Shown: in pieces, positions 1 to 5,845 of the stretch
How the letters are laid out: each line of letters begins with the position of its first letter
Numbering within the stretch: position 1 is the first letter of the stretch
Source: a bacterium
GTDB lineage: Bacteria; Nitrospinota_A; UBA7883; JACRGQ01
Assembly: GCA_021815535.1 (NCBI GenBank)
Contig: JAKAGL010000159.1
Span: forward strand, 1-6,063
DNA: 6,063 nt
Direction of reading: 5' to 3'
Notes under the pieces: generated by a model
What the model was told of the DNA's origin: nothing
The model's input: the letters and a program-made list of their open reading frames with translations, nothing else
Database searches by the model: none
Position numbers and translations under genes: made by a program

Positions 1-405
1 GTGGTGAATCTGGAAAAGGCGCTCCGCCTTTCAGACCGCCTCGGAGGCCACATCATGCAAGGGCACGTGGACGGATTGGGCAGTTACCTGGGAAAAAAGG
101 CCATCGGCGATAACGTGGAGCTGGATTTCGAAATCCCTGAAGGTATAGACAGATATACCGTTGAAAAAGGTTCTATTGCAATAAATGGAATATCCTTGAC
201 GGTCGCGCGAATTACTAACCGCCAAATCACGATTGCCGTTATTCCACACACCTTGGCAATAACCAATCTGCACACCCTCGCCCCTGGTTCGGCGGTGAAC
301 ATGGAATGTGATATTATAGCGAAATATACGGAAAAATTGCTTTTATCGGGACGGCCCCAAAGTCGCGTCGATGTGAAATACTTAAAAGAAAAAGGGTTCA
401 TCTGA
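1..405 (+). CDS. ribE: Riboflavin synthase (alpha chain), 5'-truncated by the window edge
   Basis: Riboflavin synthase dismutates two 6,7-dimethyl-8-ribityllumazine molecules to riboflavin plus the pyrimidine precursor, in the cytoplasm. The visible 134 residues cover the end of the first lumazine-binding barrel (VNLEKALRLSDRLGGHIMQG, then HVDG) and the whole second barrel, including the hallmark KGSIAINGISLTV at about residues 56-68 and the HTLAITNLHTL stretch near 83-93. Full-length homologues have about 200-220 residues, so roughly the first 80-85 are missing. The opening GTG codes for an internal Val of the conserved 'VNLE' segment and is not the true start. The gene ends 23 bases before ribBA and is followed by ribH on the same strand, as expected for a riboflavin operon. 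Identification is firm. The symbol varies between species (ribE or ribC). Confidence 0.93.
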   Translation: MVNLEKALRLSDRLGGHIMQGHVDGLGSYLGKKAIGDNVELDFEIPEGIDRYTVEKGSIAINGISLTVARITNRQITIAVIPHTLAITNLHTLAPGSAVNMECDIIAKYTEKLLLSGRPQSRVDVKYLKEKGFI

Positions 406-419
406 ACCTTCCCAACAAC

Positions 420-423
420 GAGG
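420..423 (+). promoter_or_regulatory. Ribosome binding site of ribBA
   Basis: GAGG lies five bases before the ATG at 429. It supports that start and shows that ribBA has its own initiation signal in the 23-base gap after the riboflavin synthase gene. Confidence 0.6.
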
Positions 424-428
424 TTTAA

Positions 429-1649
429 ATGTCTTTTTGCAAAGTTGAAGAGGCGGCTAAAGAACTTGCGGCCGGGCGCATGGTCATCCTGATGGACGAT
501 GAAGACCGCGAAAACGAAGGCGATCTCGTTTGCGCCGCTGAAAAAACCACTCCTGAAATAATCAATTTCATGGCCAAATATGGCCGGGGGCTGATATGCC
601 TCGCCATGACCCCGGAGAAGGTCGATGCATTGGGGCTTCCCCTTATGACCAAAAAGAACCGCGCCCGCTTTTCCACGGCGTTTACCGTCTCCATAGAGGC
701 GCGCCACGGCGTTTCCACCGGCATTTCCGCCGCTGACCGCGCCACCACTATCCTCGCCGCGATGAATCCGGAGGCCAAGCCGGAAGACTTGGTCCAACCC
801 GGTCACGTATTCCCGTTGCGTGCCCGGGAGGGGGGTGTGCTGGTGCGCGCCGGGCAGACCGAAGGGTCGGTCGATCTGGCCCGCATCGCGGGGCTAACCC
901 CCGCCGGCGTCATCTGCGAGATCATGAACGACGACGGCACCATGGCCCGCCTTCCCGACCTTGAAAAATTCGCCGCCATCCACGGCATCAAAATGGTCAC
1001 GGTGAAAGAGATCATCAACTACCGGCTAAAAGGCGAACTGCTGGTGAAACAGGTCGCCGAAGCAAACCTGCCCACCGATTACGGCACCTTCCGCATCGTC
1101 GGGTTTGAGAACCTCATCAACGGTGAGAACCATGTGGCGCTGGTAATGGGCGACATCTCCCGCGAAAAAAGCACGCTGGTACGGATGCACAGCCAGTGCC
1201 TTACCGGCGACGTGTTCCACAGCCACCGTTGCGATTGCGGTGAACAGCTGGACACCGCCCTGCGGATGATCGCCAACGAGGGAAGCGGCGTTTTGGTCTA
1301 CCTCTTCCAGGAAGGACGCGGCATTGGCCTGATGAGCAAACTGATGGCCTATGCCCTTCAGGACGAGGGACACGACACCGTGGAAGCCAACGAGAAACTG
1401 GGATTTCTCCCCGACCTGCGCGACTACGGCATCGGCGCGCAGATACTCAGAAGCCTGGGGCTGGGCCGCATCCGCCTGCTTACCAACAATCCGAAGAAGA
1501 TCGTGGGGCTGGAAGGATACGGGCTTCATATCGAAGACCGGGTGCCTATCCAGATCACGCCAAAGAGCCATAATCTGCGCTACCTCACCACCAAACAGTC
1601 AAAACTCGGCCATATGCTGGAACTGAAAACCGAAGGAGAAAAGAAATGA
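429..1649 (+). CDS. ribBA: Bifunctional 3,4-dihydroxy-2-butanone-4-phosphate synthase / GTP cyclohydrolase II
   Basis: This 406-residue fusion supplies both precursors of riboflavin: L-3,4-dihydroxy-2-butanone 4-phosphate from ribulose 5-phosphate (N-terminal half) and the pyrimidine from GTP (C-terminal half). The DHBP synthase domain spans about residues 1-200, with acidic loop DDEDRENEGDL (23-33), STGISAADRA (96-105), QPGHVFPLRA (123-132) and CEIMNDDGTMAR (163-174). The GTP cyclohydrolase II domain spans about 205-400. It has the zinc site C257-x10-C268-x-C270, QEGRGIGL (294-301), AYALQDEGHDTVEAN (307-321) and a TNNPKK motif near the end. Length is normal for RibBA. One oddity is RAGQTE (140-145), where E. 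coli RibB has GHTE, so His is replaced by Gln143. The gene overlaps ribH by four bases (ATGA), which suggests coupled translation. Confidence 0.95.
   Translation: MSFCKVEEAAKELAAGRMVILMDDEDRENEGDLVCAAEKTTPEIINFMAKYGRGLICLAMTPEKVDALGLPLMTKKNRARFSTAFTVSIEARHGVSTGISAADRATTILAAMNPEAKPEDLVQPGHVFPLRAREGGVLVRAGQTEGSVDLARIAGLTPAGVICEIMNDDGTMARLPDLEKFAAIHGIKMVTVKEIINYRLKGELLVKQVAEANLPTDYGTFRIVGFENLINGENHVALVMGDISREKSTLVRMHSQCLTGDVFHSHRCDCGEQLDTALRMIANEGSGVLVYLFQEGRGIGLMSKLMAYALQDEGHDTVEANEKLGFLPDLRDYGIGAQILRSLGLGRIRLLTNNPKKIVGLEGYGLHIEDRVPIQITPKSHNLRYLTTKQSKLGHMLELKTEGEKK
1633..1638 (+). promoter_or_regulatory. Strong ribosome binding site of ribH inside the 3' end of ribBA
   Basis: AAGGAG lies seven bases before the ATG at 1646. 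It fixes the ribH start although that codon overlaps the ribBA stop. Confidence 0.75.
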
Positions 1650-2110
1650 ACCTGATCGAAGGCAACATCAACGGCGCGGGAAAAAAAGTCGCCATCGTCG
1701 CCAGCCGTTTTAACGAATTTATCAACGCCAAGCTGATAGACGGCGCGCGCGATTGCCTTGTCCGACACGGCGCGTCCGATAATGACATCACCCTCATCCG
1801 GGTTCCGGGCGCCTTTGAGGTCCCGTTCGCCGCAGCAAAAGCGGTCGATGCCAAGAAATTCGACGCCGTCATCTGCATCGGCACCGTCATCCGGGGGGAT
1901 ACCAGCCACTACGAGTTCCTTTCCGCCGAAGTGACCAAAGGGGTCGCTGCGCTGGCGATGCGGGCGTCCATCCCGGTGGTGTACGGTCTGGTGACCACCG
2001 AGAATCTGGAACAGGCGATCGAGCGCGCCGGCAGCAAAGCGGGCAACCGCGGGTGGGATGCCGCCATGACCGCGCTGGAAATGATGGATCTCAACAGCCG
2101 CAAGATCTAG
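1646..2110 (+). CDS. ribH: 6,7-dimethyl-8-ribityllumazine synthase
   Basis: Lumazine synthase condenses the pyrimidinedione made through RibA/RibD with the butanone phosphate made by RibB, giving the substrate of riboflavin synthase. Members form pentamers or 60-subunit icosahedral shells in the cytoplasm. The 154-residue length is typical. Motifs in order are SRFNE (20-24, Phe22 stacks on the substrate), PGAFEVP (54-60), GTVIRGDTSHYEF (79-91, with catalytic His88), PVVYGLVTTENLEQA (110-124) and ERAGSKAGNRG (126-136), whose Arg and Lys bind phosphate. No key residue is missing. The gene starts within the ribBA stop codon and is the last riboflavin gene in this run; the next 147 bases are non-coding. 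Confidence 0.96.
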   Translation: MNLIEGNINGAGKKVAIVASRFNEFINAKLIDGARDCLVRHGASDNDITLIRVPGAFEVPFAAAKAVDAKKFDAVICIGTVIRGDTSHYEFLSAEVTKGVAALAMRASIPVVYGLVTTENLEQAIERAGSKAGNRGWDAAMTALEMMDLNSRKI

Positions 2111-2257
2111 GGCGGCGTCCCTCAGTTGCCATCCCCGCGAAAGCGGGGATCCAGCCACAGCATCAAAATTCCTTTTTTCCCATAGCAGGTGAATGCTTTC
2201 ATCATGTACATCATCCCAAAACGCATCCCCCGGTGACAAAAAGGGTGAAGATATGCA
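2111..2257. other. Intergenic gap after ribH
   Basis: These 147 non-coding bases separate ribH from the small membrane protein gene. They hold the palindrome at 2131-2150 and a short T run near 2171-2177, about 20 bases beyond the hairpin and so too far away for a classical intrinsic terminator. The sequence after the palindrome is richer in A and T than the flanking genes. No convincing promoter could be picked out. Confidence 0.6.
2131..2150. repeat. REP-like palindrome with GAAA tetraloop
   Basis: ATCCCCGC and GCGGGGAT form a perfect 8-bp stem closed by a GAAA loop, followed by CCAG. This is the layout of the widespread short dispersed repeat of the type ATTCCCGCGAAAGCGGGAAT followed by CCAG, found in intergenic DNA of many proteobacteria and resembling the dRS3 repeat of Neisseria. 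Only one copy is visible here, so its dispersed nature is inferred. It could also stabilise the 3' end of the riboflavin mRNA, but no U tract follows directly, so it is not called a terminator. Confidence 0.6.
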
Positions 2258-2461
2258 ATGATATATCTCAACAGGTTGCGCGCGCAGGTGCATAACAAAC
2301 AGGCGTTTTTTATGGGAGTCCAACAATTGAGCGAAAAGCCGGAATTCTTAGTAACCAAGGAAGGCAAAGCCAAAACGGAAAAAGGGATATTCATATTCCT
2401 CGCATTGGTTCCCCTGCCGTTGTTCCTTCTCTATCTCCTTATCCTTTTCCTTACAAACTAG
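2258..2461 (+). CDS. Small single-span membrane protein, function unknown
   Basis: I do not recognise this 67-residue protein. The N-terminal two thirds is hydrophilic and lysine/glutamate-rich (for example EGKAKTEKG at 35-43). Residues 44-65 form one strongly hydrophobic stretch (IFIFLALVPLPLFLLYLLI, then LFL) ending two residues before the C-terminus, so the layout is tail-anchored, with the soluble part probably in the cytoplasm. The ATG at 2258 has GGGTGAAG (2243-2250) seven bases upstream, and an in-frame TGA at 2246 excludes a longer start. A second ATG at 2312 would give 49 residues with the same membrane span and has only a weak AGG upstream. The gene ends 13 bases before the cyclic-nucleotide-binding gene, suggesting co-transcription. 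Whether it is truly expressed is uncertain. Confidence 0.5.
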   Translation: MIYLNRLRAQVHNKQAFFMGVQQLSEKPEFLVTKEGKAKTEKGIFIFLALVPLPLFLLYLLILFLTN

Positions 2462-2474
2462 TTGCGGGGGGTAG

Positions 2475-2933
2475 ATGTCCACTCAAAAACAACTGCTTGA
2501 TAAACTGCGGGCCAACTGCACCCTCTTCCGCGAATTCAACGATCAGGATATGGTGAACCTGTTCAGGCTGGTCAAGCCGCAGATATTCAAGAAAAATCAG
2601 GTGATCTTTCATAAGGGCGATCCGGCAGACAGCCTATACATTGTGATCGCCGGTGCGGTTGAAATATTCATGCCCCGCGACCCGGACACGGTGATAATCA
2701 CGCTTGCCGATGGGCAGATTTTTGGCGAGATGGGGATGCTTTATGGACAGACCCGCAACGCATCTGTCCGCGCCGCCGAAGATACCCAGGTATTCAACAT
2801 TTCTGAAAAGATTTTCGACGGCAACATGAGCCTCGGCCTGCTGGCGAAAATATACAAAAACCTTGCCCGCATCGTCAGTCAGCGCGCCAATGATATCATT
2901 CGCAATCAGCGCAACCAGTTATCCAGCATGTGA
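2475..2933 (+). CDS. Stand-alone cyclic-nucleotide-binding (CNB/CAP_ED) domain protein
   Basis: This 152-residue soluble protein is essentially one CNB beta-barrel (about residues 15-125) with flanking helices. Visible family features are KKNQVIFHKGDPADSLYIV (39-57), IAGAVEIF (58-65) and the phosphate-binding cassette FGEMGMLYGQTRNASVRA (83-100). In the cassette, Glu85 and Arg94 match the residues that hold the ribose and cyclic phosphate in CAP/PKA-type domains. The Ser that follows Arg in CAP is Asn95 here. No DNA-binding helix-turn-helix follows: after the barrel there is only an amphipathic helix to the C-terminus, so it is not a CRP/FNR regulator. It may act as a small sensor or as a partner subunit, but ligand and partner are unknown. 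A G-rich Shine-Dalgarno (2466-2471) sits only three bases before the ATG. Confidence 0.85.
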   Translation: MSTQKQLLDKLRANCTLFREFNDQDMVNLFRLVKPQIFKKNQVIFHKGDPADSLYIVIAGAVEIFMPRDPDTVIITLADGQIFGEMGMLYGQTRNASVRAAEDTQVFNISEKIFDGNMSLGLLAKIYKNLARIVSQRANDIIRNQRNQLSSM

Positions 2934-2974
2934 CCCCCACCCCAGGCGTATTGAAATCCACCCTTTTCCCGGCA

Positions 2975-3003
2975 TTCCCTATTGGATAATAAAGAGGCAT
3001 AAT
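2975..3003 (+). promoter_or_regulatory. Possible sigma-70-like promoter before nusB
   Basis: CATAAT (2998-3003) matches the -10 consensus at five of six bases. A poor -35 candidate, TTCCCT (2975-2980), lies 17 bases upstream. It falls in the 115-base gap between the CNB gene and nusB, where an internal promoter would make sense. The weak -35 keeps this tentative. Confidence 0.2.
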
Positions 3004-3016
3004 AGAGCGGCATCTT

Positions 3017-3028
3017 TGGCATTTAACA
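3017..3028 (+). promoter_or_regulatory. boxA-like sequence in the nusB leader
   Basis: TGGCATTTAACA matches the E. coli rRNA boxA element TGCTCTTTAACA at 9 of 12 bases, including the whole TTTAACA core. It lies 20 bases before the nusB start codon. BoxA RNA is the binding site of the NusB-NusE complex, so an autoregulatory role is conceivable. A single short match could arise by chance, and no boxB hairpin is visible. Confidence 0.25.
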
Positions 3029-3048
3029 TTTACAGGCAAGGAACAAAC

Positions 3049-3471
3049 ATGGGATCACGACGGGCCGGGCGCGAAGCCGCAATGCGCATACTCTATTCAA
3101 TGGAATTTTCGTCGCAATCCGCCGATCAATCCGCGGCCGACTACTGGCTTGAGCACAAAGTATCAGATCAACTCAGGGATTTCACCATGACCATGGTCAA
3201 CGGGGTAAATGAAGCGCGCGCCGAATTGGACGCCATTATTTCCTCCGCCAGCGATAACTGGCCGGTGGCGCGCATGGCCGATATCGACAAAAATATCCTC
3301 CGTATCGCGGCATGGGAACTGAAAGAACACCCGGAAATTCCAACCCCCGTCATCATCGACGAAGCGATTGAGATGGCCAAACAATATGCCGCACCCGATT
3401 CTGCTTCCTTTATTAACGGCATTTTGGGTAGAATCCAGAAAGAAATAAGGATCGGCCAAGGGGGACATTGA
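3049..3471 (+). CDS. nusB: Transcription antitermination factor NusB
   Basis: NusB, with NusE (ribosomal protein S10), binds boxA RNA and supports processive transcription of rRNA operons. The 140-residue length fits the family. The N-terminus carries the basic RRAGREAAMRILYSMEF helix (4-20), the RNA-binding face in NusB. The C-terminal half shows the signature ADIDKNILRIAAWEL, then the VIIDEAIEMAKQYA helix and SASFINGILGRI. The ATG at 3049 is chosen because AAGGA (3038-3042) lies six bases upstream and the protein starts in register with homologues. A longer in-frame start at 2863 would overlap the CNB gene by 71 bases and add 62 non-homologous residues. Linkage of nusB to ribH is common in bacteria; here a small membrane gene and a CNB gene lie between them. 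The next gene follows with no gap. Confidence 0.94.
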   Translation: MGSRRAGREAAMRILYSMEFSSQSADQSAADYWLEHKVSDQLRDFTMTMVNGVNEARAELDAIISSASDNWPVARMADIDKNILRIAAWELKEHPEIPTPVIIDEAIEMAKQYAAPDSASFINGILGRIQKEIRIGQGGH

Positions 3472-4200
3472 ATGAGAATCGCCATTTACTCGGACATCCA
3501 TGGAAACGTGGAAGCCTTTGAAGCCGTCCTGAAGGACATCAAACGCGAGAACGTGGACAAAAAGGTCTTTCTGGGCGACATCGTCGGCTATGGGCCGGAA
3601 CCGAACGAGTGCATCGAGCTTCTTAAAAACAACGCCGATCTCATTCTTGCGGGCAACCATGATTGGGCCGCCGTCGGCCTTACCGATCACTCATACTTCA
3701 ATCCCTACGCCAAAGAATCGCTTTTTTGGACCATCAACGAGCTCACCGCGCCGAATAAGGAATGGCTGAAAACGCTCCCGCCCGCCGCCTTGATGGACGG
3801 CCTGCAATTCGCCCACGCCACGCCGCTTGAGCCGGAAGCGTGGCATTATGTCCTTTCCATCCAGGACGCGATGGATAACTACCCGGCGCTGTTATCCGAT
3901 GTCTGTTTTGTTGGGCACAGCCACCAACCGATCATCATCGAATACATCGACGAAGTGAATGTCATGCCGATACGGGATATTTACAAAACGCTGGATAAAA
4001 ACCGTAAATACATCATCAACGTCGGAAGCGTGGGCCAATCCCGCGATTCCAATCCCGAGTCCTGCTATGTAGTGTACGATTCCAAAGAACGGAACATCGA
4101 ATACCGCCGCGTTGAATACGACGTCGCGCACGTACAGAGAAAAATGGAAAAAAACAACCTCCCCCGCTACCTCATCGACAGGCTGGCGCTTGGCCGTTAA
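3472..4200 (+). CDS. Calcineurin-like metallophosphoesterase family protein
   Basis: This 242-residue cytoplasmic protein has the complete dimetal phosphoesterase signature: D8-x-H10 (YSDIHGN), G35-D36 (GDIVGYGPEPNE), G61-N62-H63-D64 (GNHDWAA), H115 (FAHATP) and G148-H149-S150-H151 (GHSHQP), followed by INVGSVGQSRD. The GDIVGYGPEPNE form and overall length fit the YfcE/Metallophos_2 group of small phosphodiesterases. They hydrolyse phosphoester substrates with two metal ions, but the natural substrate cannot be read from sequence. The ATG directly follows the nusB TGA with no spacer and has AAGGGGG (3458-3464) seven bases upstream, so it is very probably translated with nusB. Its 3' end overlaps the probable holA start. 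It is not a close match in form to ApaH or to the cAMP phosphodiesterase CpdA. Confidence 0.9.
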   Translation: MRIAIYSDIHGNVEAFEAVLKDIKRENVDKKVFLGDIVGYGPEPNECIELLKNNADLILAGNHDWAAVGLTDHSYFNPYAKESLFWTINELTAPNKEWLKTLPPAALMDGLQFAHATPLEPEAWHYVLSIQDAMDNYPALLSDVCFVGHSHQPIIIEYIDEVNVMPIRDIYKTLDKNRKYIINVGSVGQSRDSNPESCYVVYDSKERNIEYRRVEYDVAHVQRKMEKNNLPRYLIDRLALGR

Positions 4201-5317
4201 GGAAAACCATTCGCTCAAGGATCTCCAGCAATCGCTGGCCGCCGGCACAACCGCCCCTGTTTATCTTTTTCACGGCGAACAGGAAAACGGCATCGCATCC
4301 GCCGTCCGCTCCATCCGCGATCATCTTTTGAGAACCGGCGATCCCAATACCGCGTGGCGCATATATGACCTTACGGAATGCGCCTTCGGCGATTTTATTT
4401 CCGATGTGCTCACCGTTTCGTTTTTTTCCGAAAGACGGGGAGTGTTGTTGCAGGGTCTTTTAAAAAAAGGGCGTGGAGGGGATGACGATGGTGACGAAGA
4501 AGAGGCGCTTGGAGCCAAAAACGTCCGGTTGGAGGAAAAGGAGTTGTTGGCGTTATTGAAATACCTGCAACAACCCTCGCCGGACGTGGTTTTGGTCATT
4601 GCTCCAGGCAAGATCGATATGCGGCAGAAGCTCTGGAAGGAAATCGCCGCCACCGCCTTTACCCTCTCTTTCAACCTGGCCGAAGCGGACCGTAAGGTCA
4701 TCTTTGAAGAAAAACTCAAATCAAGCGGTCTCACATTCGCACCCGATGCCCGCGCGTGGATGGAAGAACGTTTTGTCGGGAAAGATTCCGGCAAAGAGCG
4801 GGTTGTTGGAAACTTCCCCTTCCTCGACAGTGAAATGAAAAAGCTGTCGCTTTACATGGGTGAAAATACGCGGGTATCTATGACAGATGTTGAAGAATGC
4901 ATGTCCGCTCCCAGCCAGGATAATGTTTTCAAGCTTACCGACGCACTGGCGGCTCGCAACATGGAAGGAGCCCTTAACGCACTGAAATCACTTAAGTTAC
5001 AGGGGATACACTACCTGCCAGTCATGGGTATGCTTGCATCGCATTTCCGGAAGCTGCTGGTCGTCCGCAGCGGAAAGGATCAGCGCCTGCGGGACGATGA
5101 AATCATGGCCCGAGCCAATGTCAAATCTCCCTGGCATCTTAACAAGCTTATGGATCAGGCGCGGAAAATGACCGCCGAACAGTTCAAGAAGATCATCTTC
5201 CGGCTTGCGCGCGCCGATCTCCGGATGAAAAGCGCCGGCCTGAACGAATGGCACATCCTCGAGCAGGAGTTGATCGGCATTATCACTCCTCGATCCAAAA
5301 CCCAATCTTTACGCTGA
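4190..5317 (+). CDS. holA: DNA polymerase III delta subunit (clamp-loader component)
   Basis: Delta opens the beta sliding clamp and works with the gamma/tau and delta' subunits to load it on DNA. From the proposed TTG the protein has 375 residues; E. coli HolA has about 343. Family features are the degenerate AAA+ N-terminus PVYLFHGEQENGIASAVRSI (23-42), the SFFSERRGVLLQGL segment (77-90), HYLPVMGMLASHFRKLLVVR in the C-terminal third, and the ending KKIIFRLARADLRMKSAGLN then EWHILEQELIGI. The reading frame has no ATG near its 5' end. TTG at 4190 sits inside the phosphoesterase gene (11-base overlap) and places the PVYLF motif at the usual distance from the N-terminus. The next upstream TTG, at 4112, adds 26 unrelated residues. 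The Shine-Dalgarno is weak, so coupling is likely. A glycine/acidic insert (about 94-105) may explain the extra length. Confidence 0.88.
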   Translation: MAVKENHSLKDLQQSLAAGTTAPVYLFHGEQENGIASAVRSIRDHLLRTGDPNTAWRIYDLTECAFGDFISDVLTVSFFSERRGVLLQGLLKKGRGGDDDGDEEEALGAKNVRLEEKELLALLKYLQQPSPDVVLVIAPGKIDMRQKLWKEIAATAFTLSFNLAEADRKVIFEEKLKSSGLTFAPDARAWMEERFVGKDSGKERVVGNFPFLDSEMKKLSLYMGENTRVSMTDVEECMSAPSQDNVFKLTDALAARNMEGALNALKSLKLQGIHYLPVMGMLASHFRKLLVVRSGKDQRLRDDEIMARANVKSPWHLNKLMDQARKMTAEQFKKIIFRLARADLRMKSAGLNEWHILEQELIGIITPRSKTQSLR

Positions 5318-5326
5318 AAGCCTGTT

Positions 5327-5340
5327 CCATTCAATAATGG
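5327..5340. terminator. Weak hairpin between convergent genes
   Basis: CCATT-CAAT-AATGG forms a 5-bp stem in the 27-base gap between the holA stop and the stop of the convergent protease gene. The stem is short and lacks a proper U tract on either strand, so termination function is only suggested by its position. Confidence 0.2.
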
Positions 5341-5344
5341 CAAT

Positions 5345-5845
5345 TTAGGCGATTCGTCTTTCTCGCCGGAGCAGTTTCACAATGAACTGGAAGGCGGCAT
5401 CGAGATTTTCCTTTGCCCCTTCCGACAAAGATTCATCAAACCCGTCATACGTGTAACCGCGGATTCCAAGAATATACCCCTTTGTTTTGGCGCCAAACAT
5501 CGTGGCCGCATAAAAAAGTACGGCTTCCGGCGAAAGACTGTGGCTGTTAAAAGGGGGCTGAGTTTCAGGCGTGGAGATTTCAACAAACGAAAACGGGGCC
5601 GGCCCAATTATGGCCGCATCGGCAAAAATCACGTAATCGTGCCTGGCTATTTCATGCGCGTGTTCCACCACCAGTTGGTAATCCGTTTCTATGAAAACGC
5701 CTTCGAAACCACATGCATCAAGCCGGGCGGACAAGGCCGGGCCGAGACCGTCATCCATCCGGCCCGGGTTGCCGTAACCGATCACCAGAACGGTTCCCGA
5801 ACTGAGATCAAAGATATTGGCTATTCCGGTCGACAAGATTGCCAT
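5345..5845 (-). CDS. [NiFe]-hydrogenase maturation endopeptidase (HoxW/HyaD/HycI family)
   Basis: These proteases cut the C-terminal tail from the hydrogenase large subunit after the nickel-iron site is assembled, letting the subunit fold shut. From the ATG at 5845 the protein has 166 residues, usual for the family. Motifs are VLVIGYGNPGRMDDGLGP (19-36), DYVIFADAAI (70-79) and NSHSLSPEAVL (100-110), supplying the acidic, Asp76 and His102 residues that match the nickel-sensing ligands of HybD-type proteases, followed by GIRGY (127-131). The gene overlaps the end of the hydrogenase large subunit gene by 38 bases on the same strand, so the substrate is almost certainly that protein. No good Shine-Dalgarno is visible. 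ATG 5854 is an alternative start, and the roughly 18 residues before VLVIGYG are longer than in many relatives. The likely specific name is HoxW. Confidence 0.88.
   Translation of the reverse strand: MAILSTGIANIFDLSSGTVLVIGYGNPGRMDDGLGPALSARLDACGFEGVFIETDYQLVVEHAHEIARHDYVIFADAAIIGPAPFSFVEISTPETQPPFNSHSLSPEAVLFYAATMFGAKTKGYILGIRGYTYDGFDESLSEGAKENLDAAFQFIVKLLRRERRIA

Noticed and set aside
84..806. Antisense open frame of 240 codons across ribE/ribBA
   Set aside because: It lies opposite two conserved genes, has no recognisable motif and runs through their junction.
1026..1571. Long antisense open frame (181 codons) across ribBA
   Set aside because: It is a shadow of the strongly conserved RibBA coding frame with no recognisable domain.
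2131..2177. Palindrome plus T run as a rho-independent terminator of the riboflavin operon
   Set aside because: The T run begins about 20 bases after the stem and is interrupted by other sequence, so the usual hairpin-U-tract arrangement is absent.
1580..2326. Antisense open frame of 248 codons across ribH and the following gap
   Set aside because: It runs opposite the conserved ribH and through the palindrome; the encoded sequence has no family resemblance.
2971..3022. Four GGCAT pentamers (2971, 2996, 3009, 3018) before nusB
   Set aside because: The spacing is irregular (25, 13 and 9 bases) and the motif is short, so an operator array is not supported.
2863..3048. In-frame N-terminal extension of NusB beginning at ATG 2863
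   Set aside because: It overlaps the CNB gene, adds 62 residues unlike NusB, and the ATG at 3049 has a proper Shine-Dalgarno and family-consistent length.
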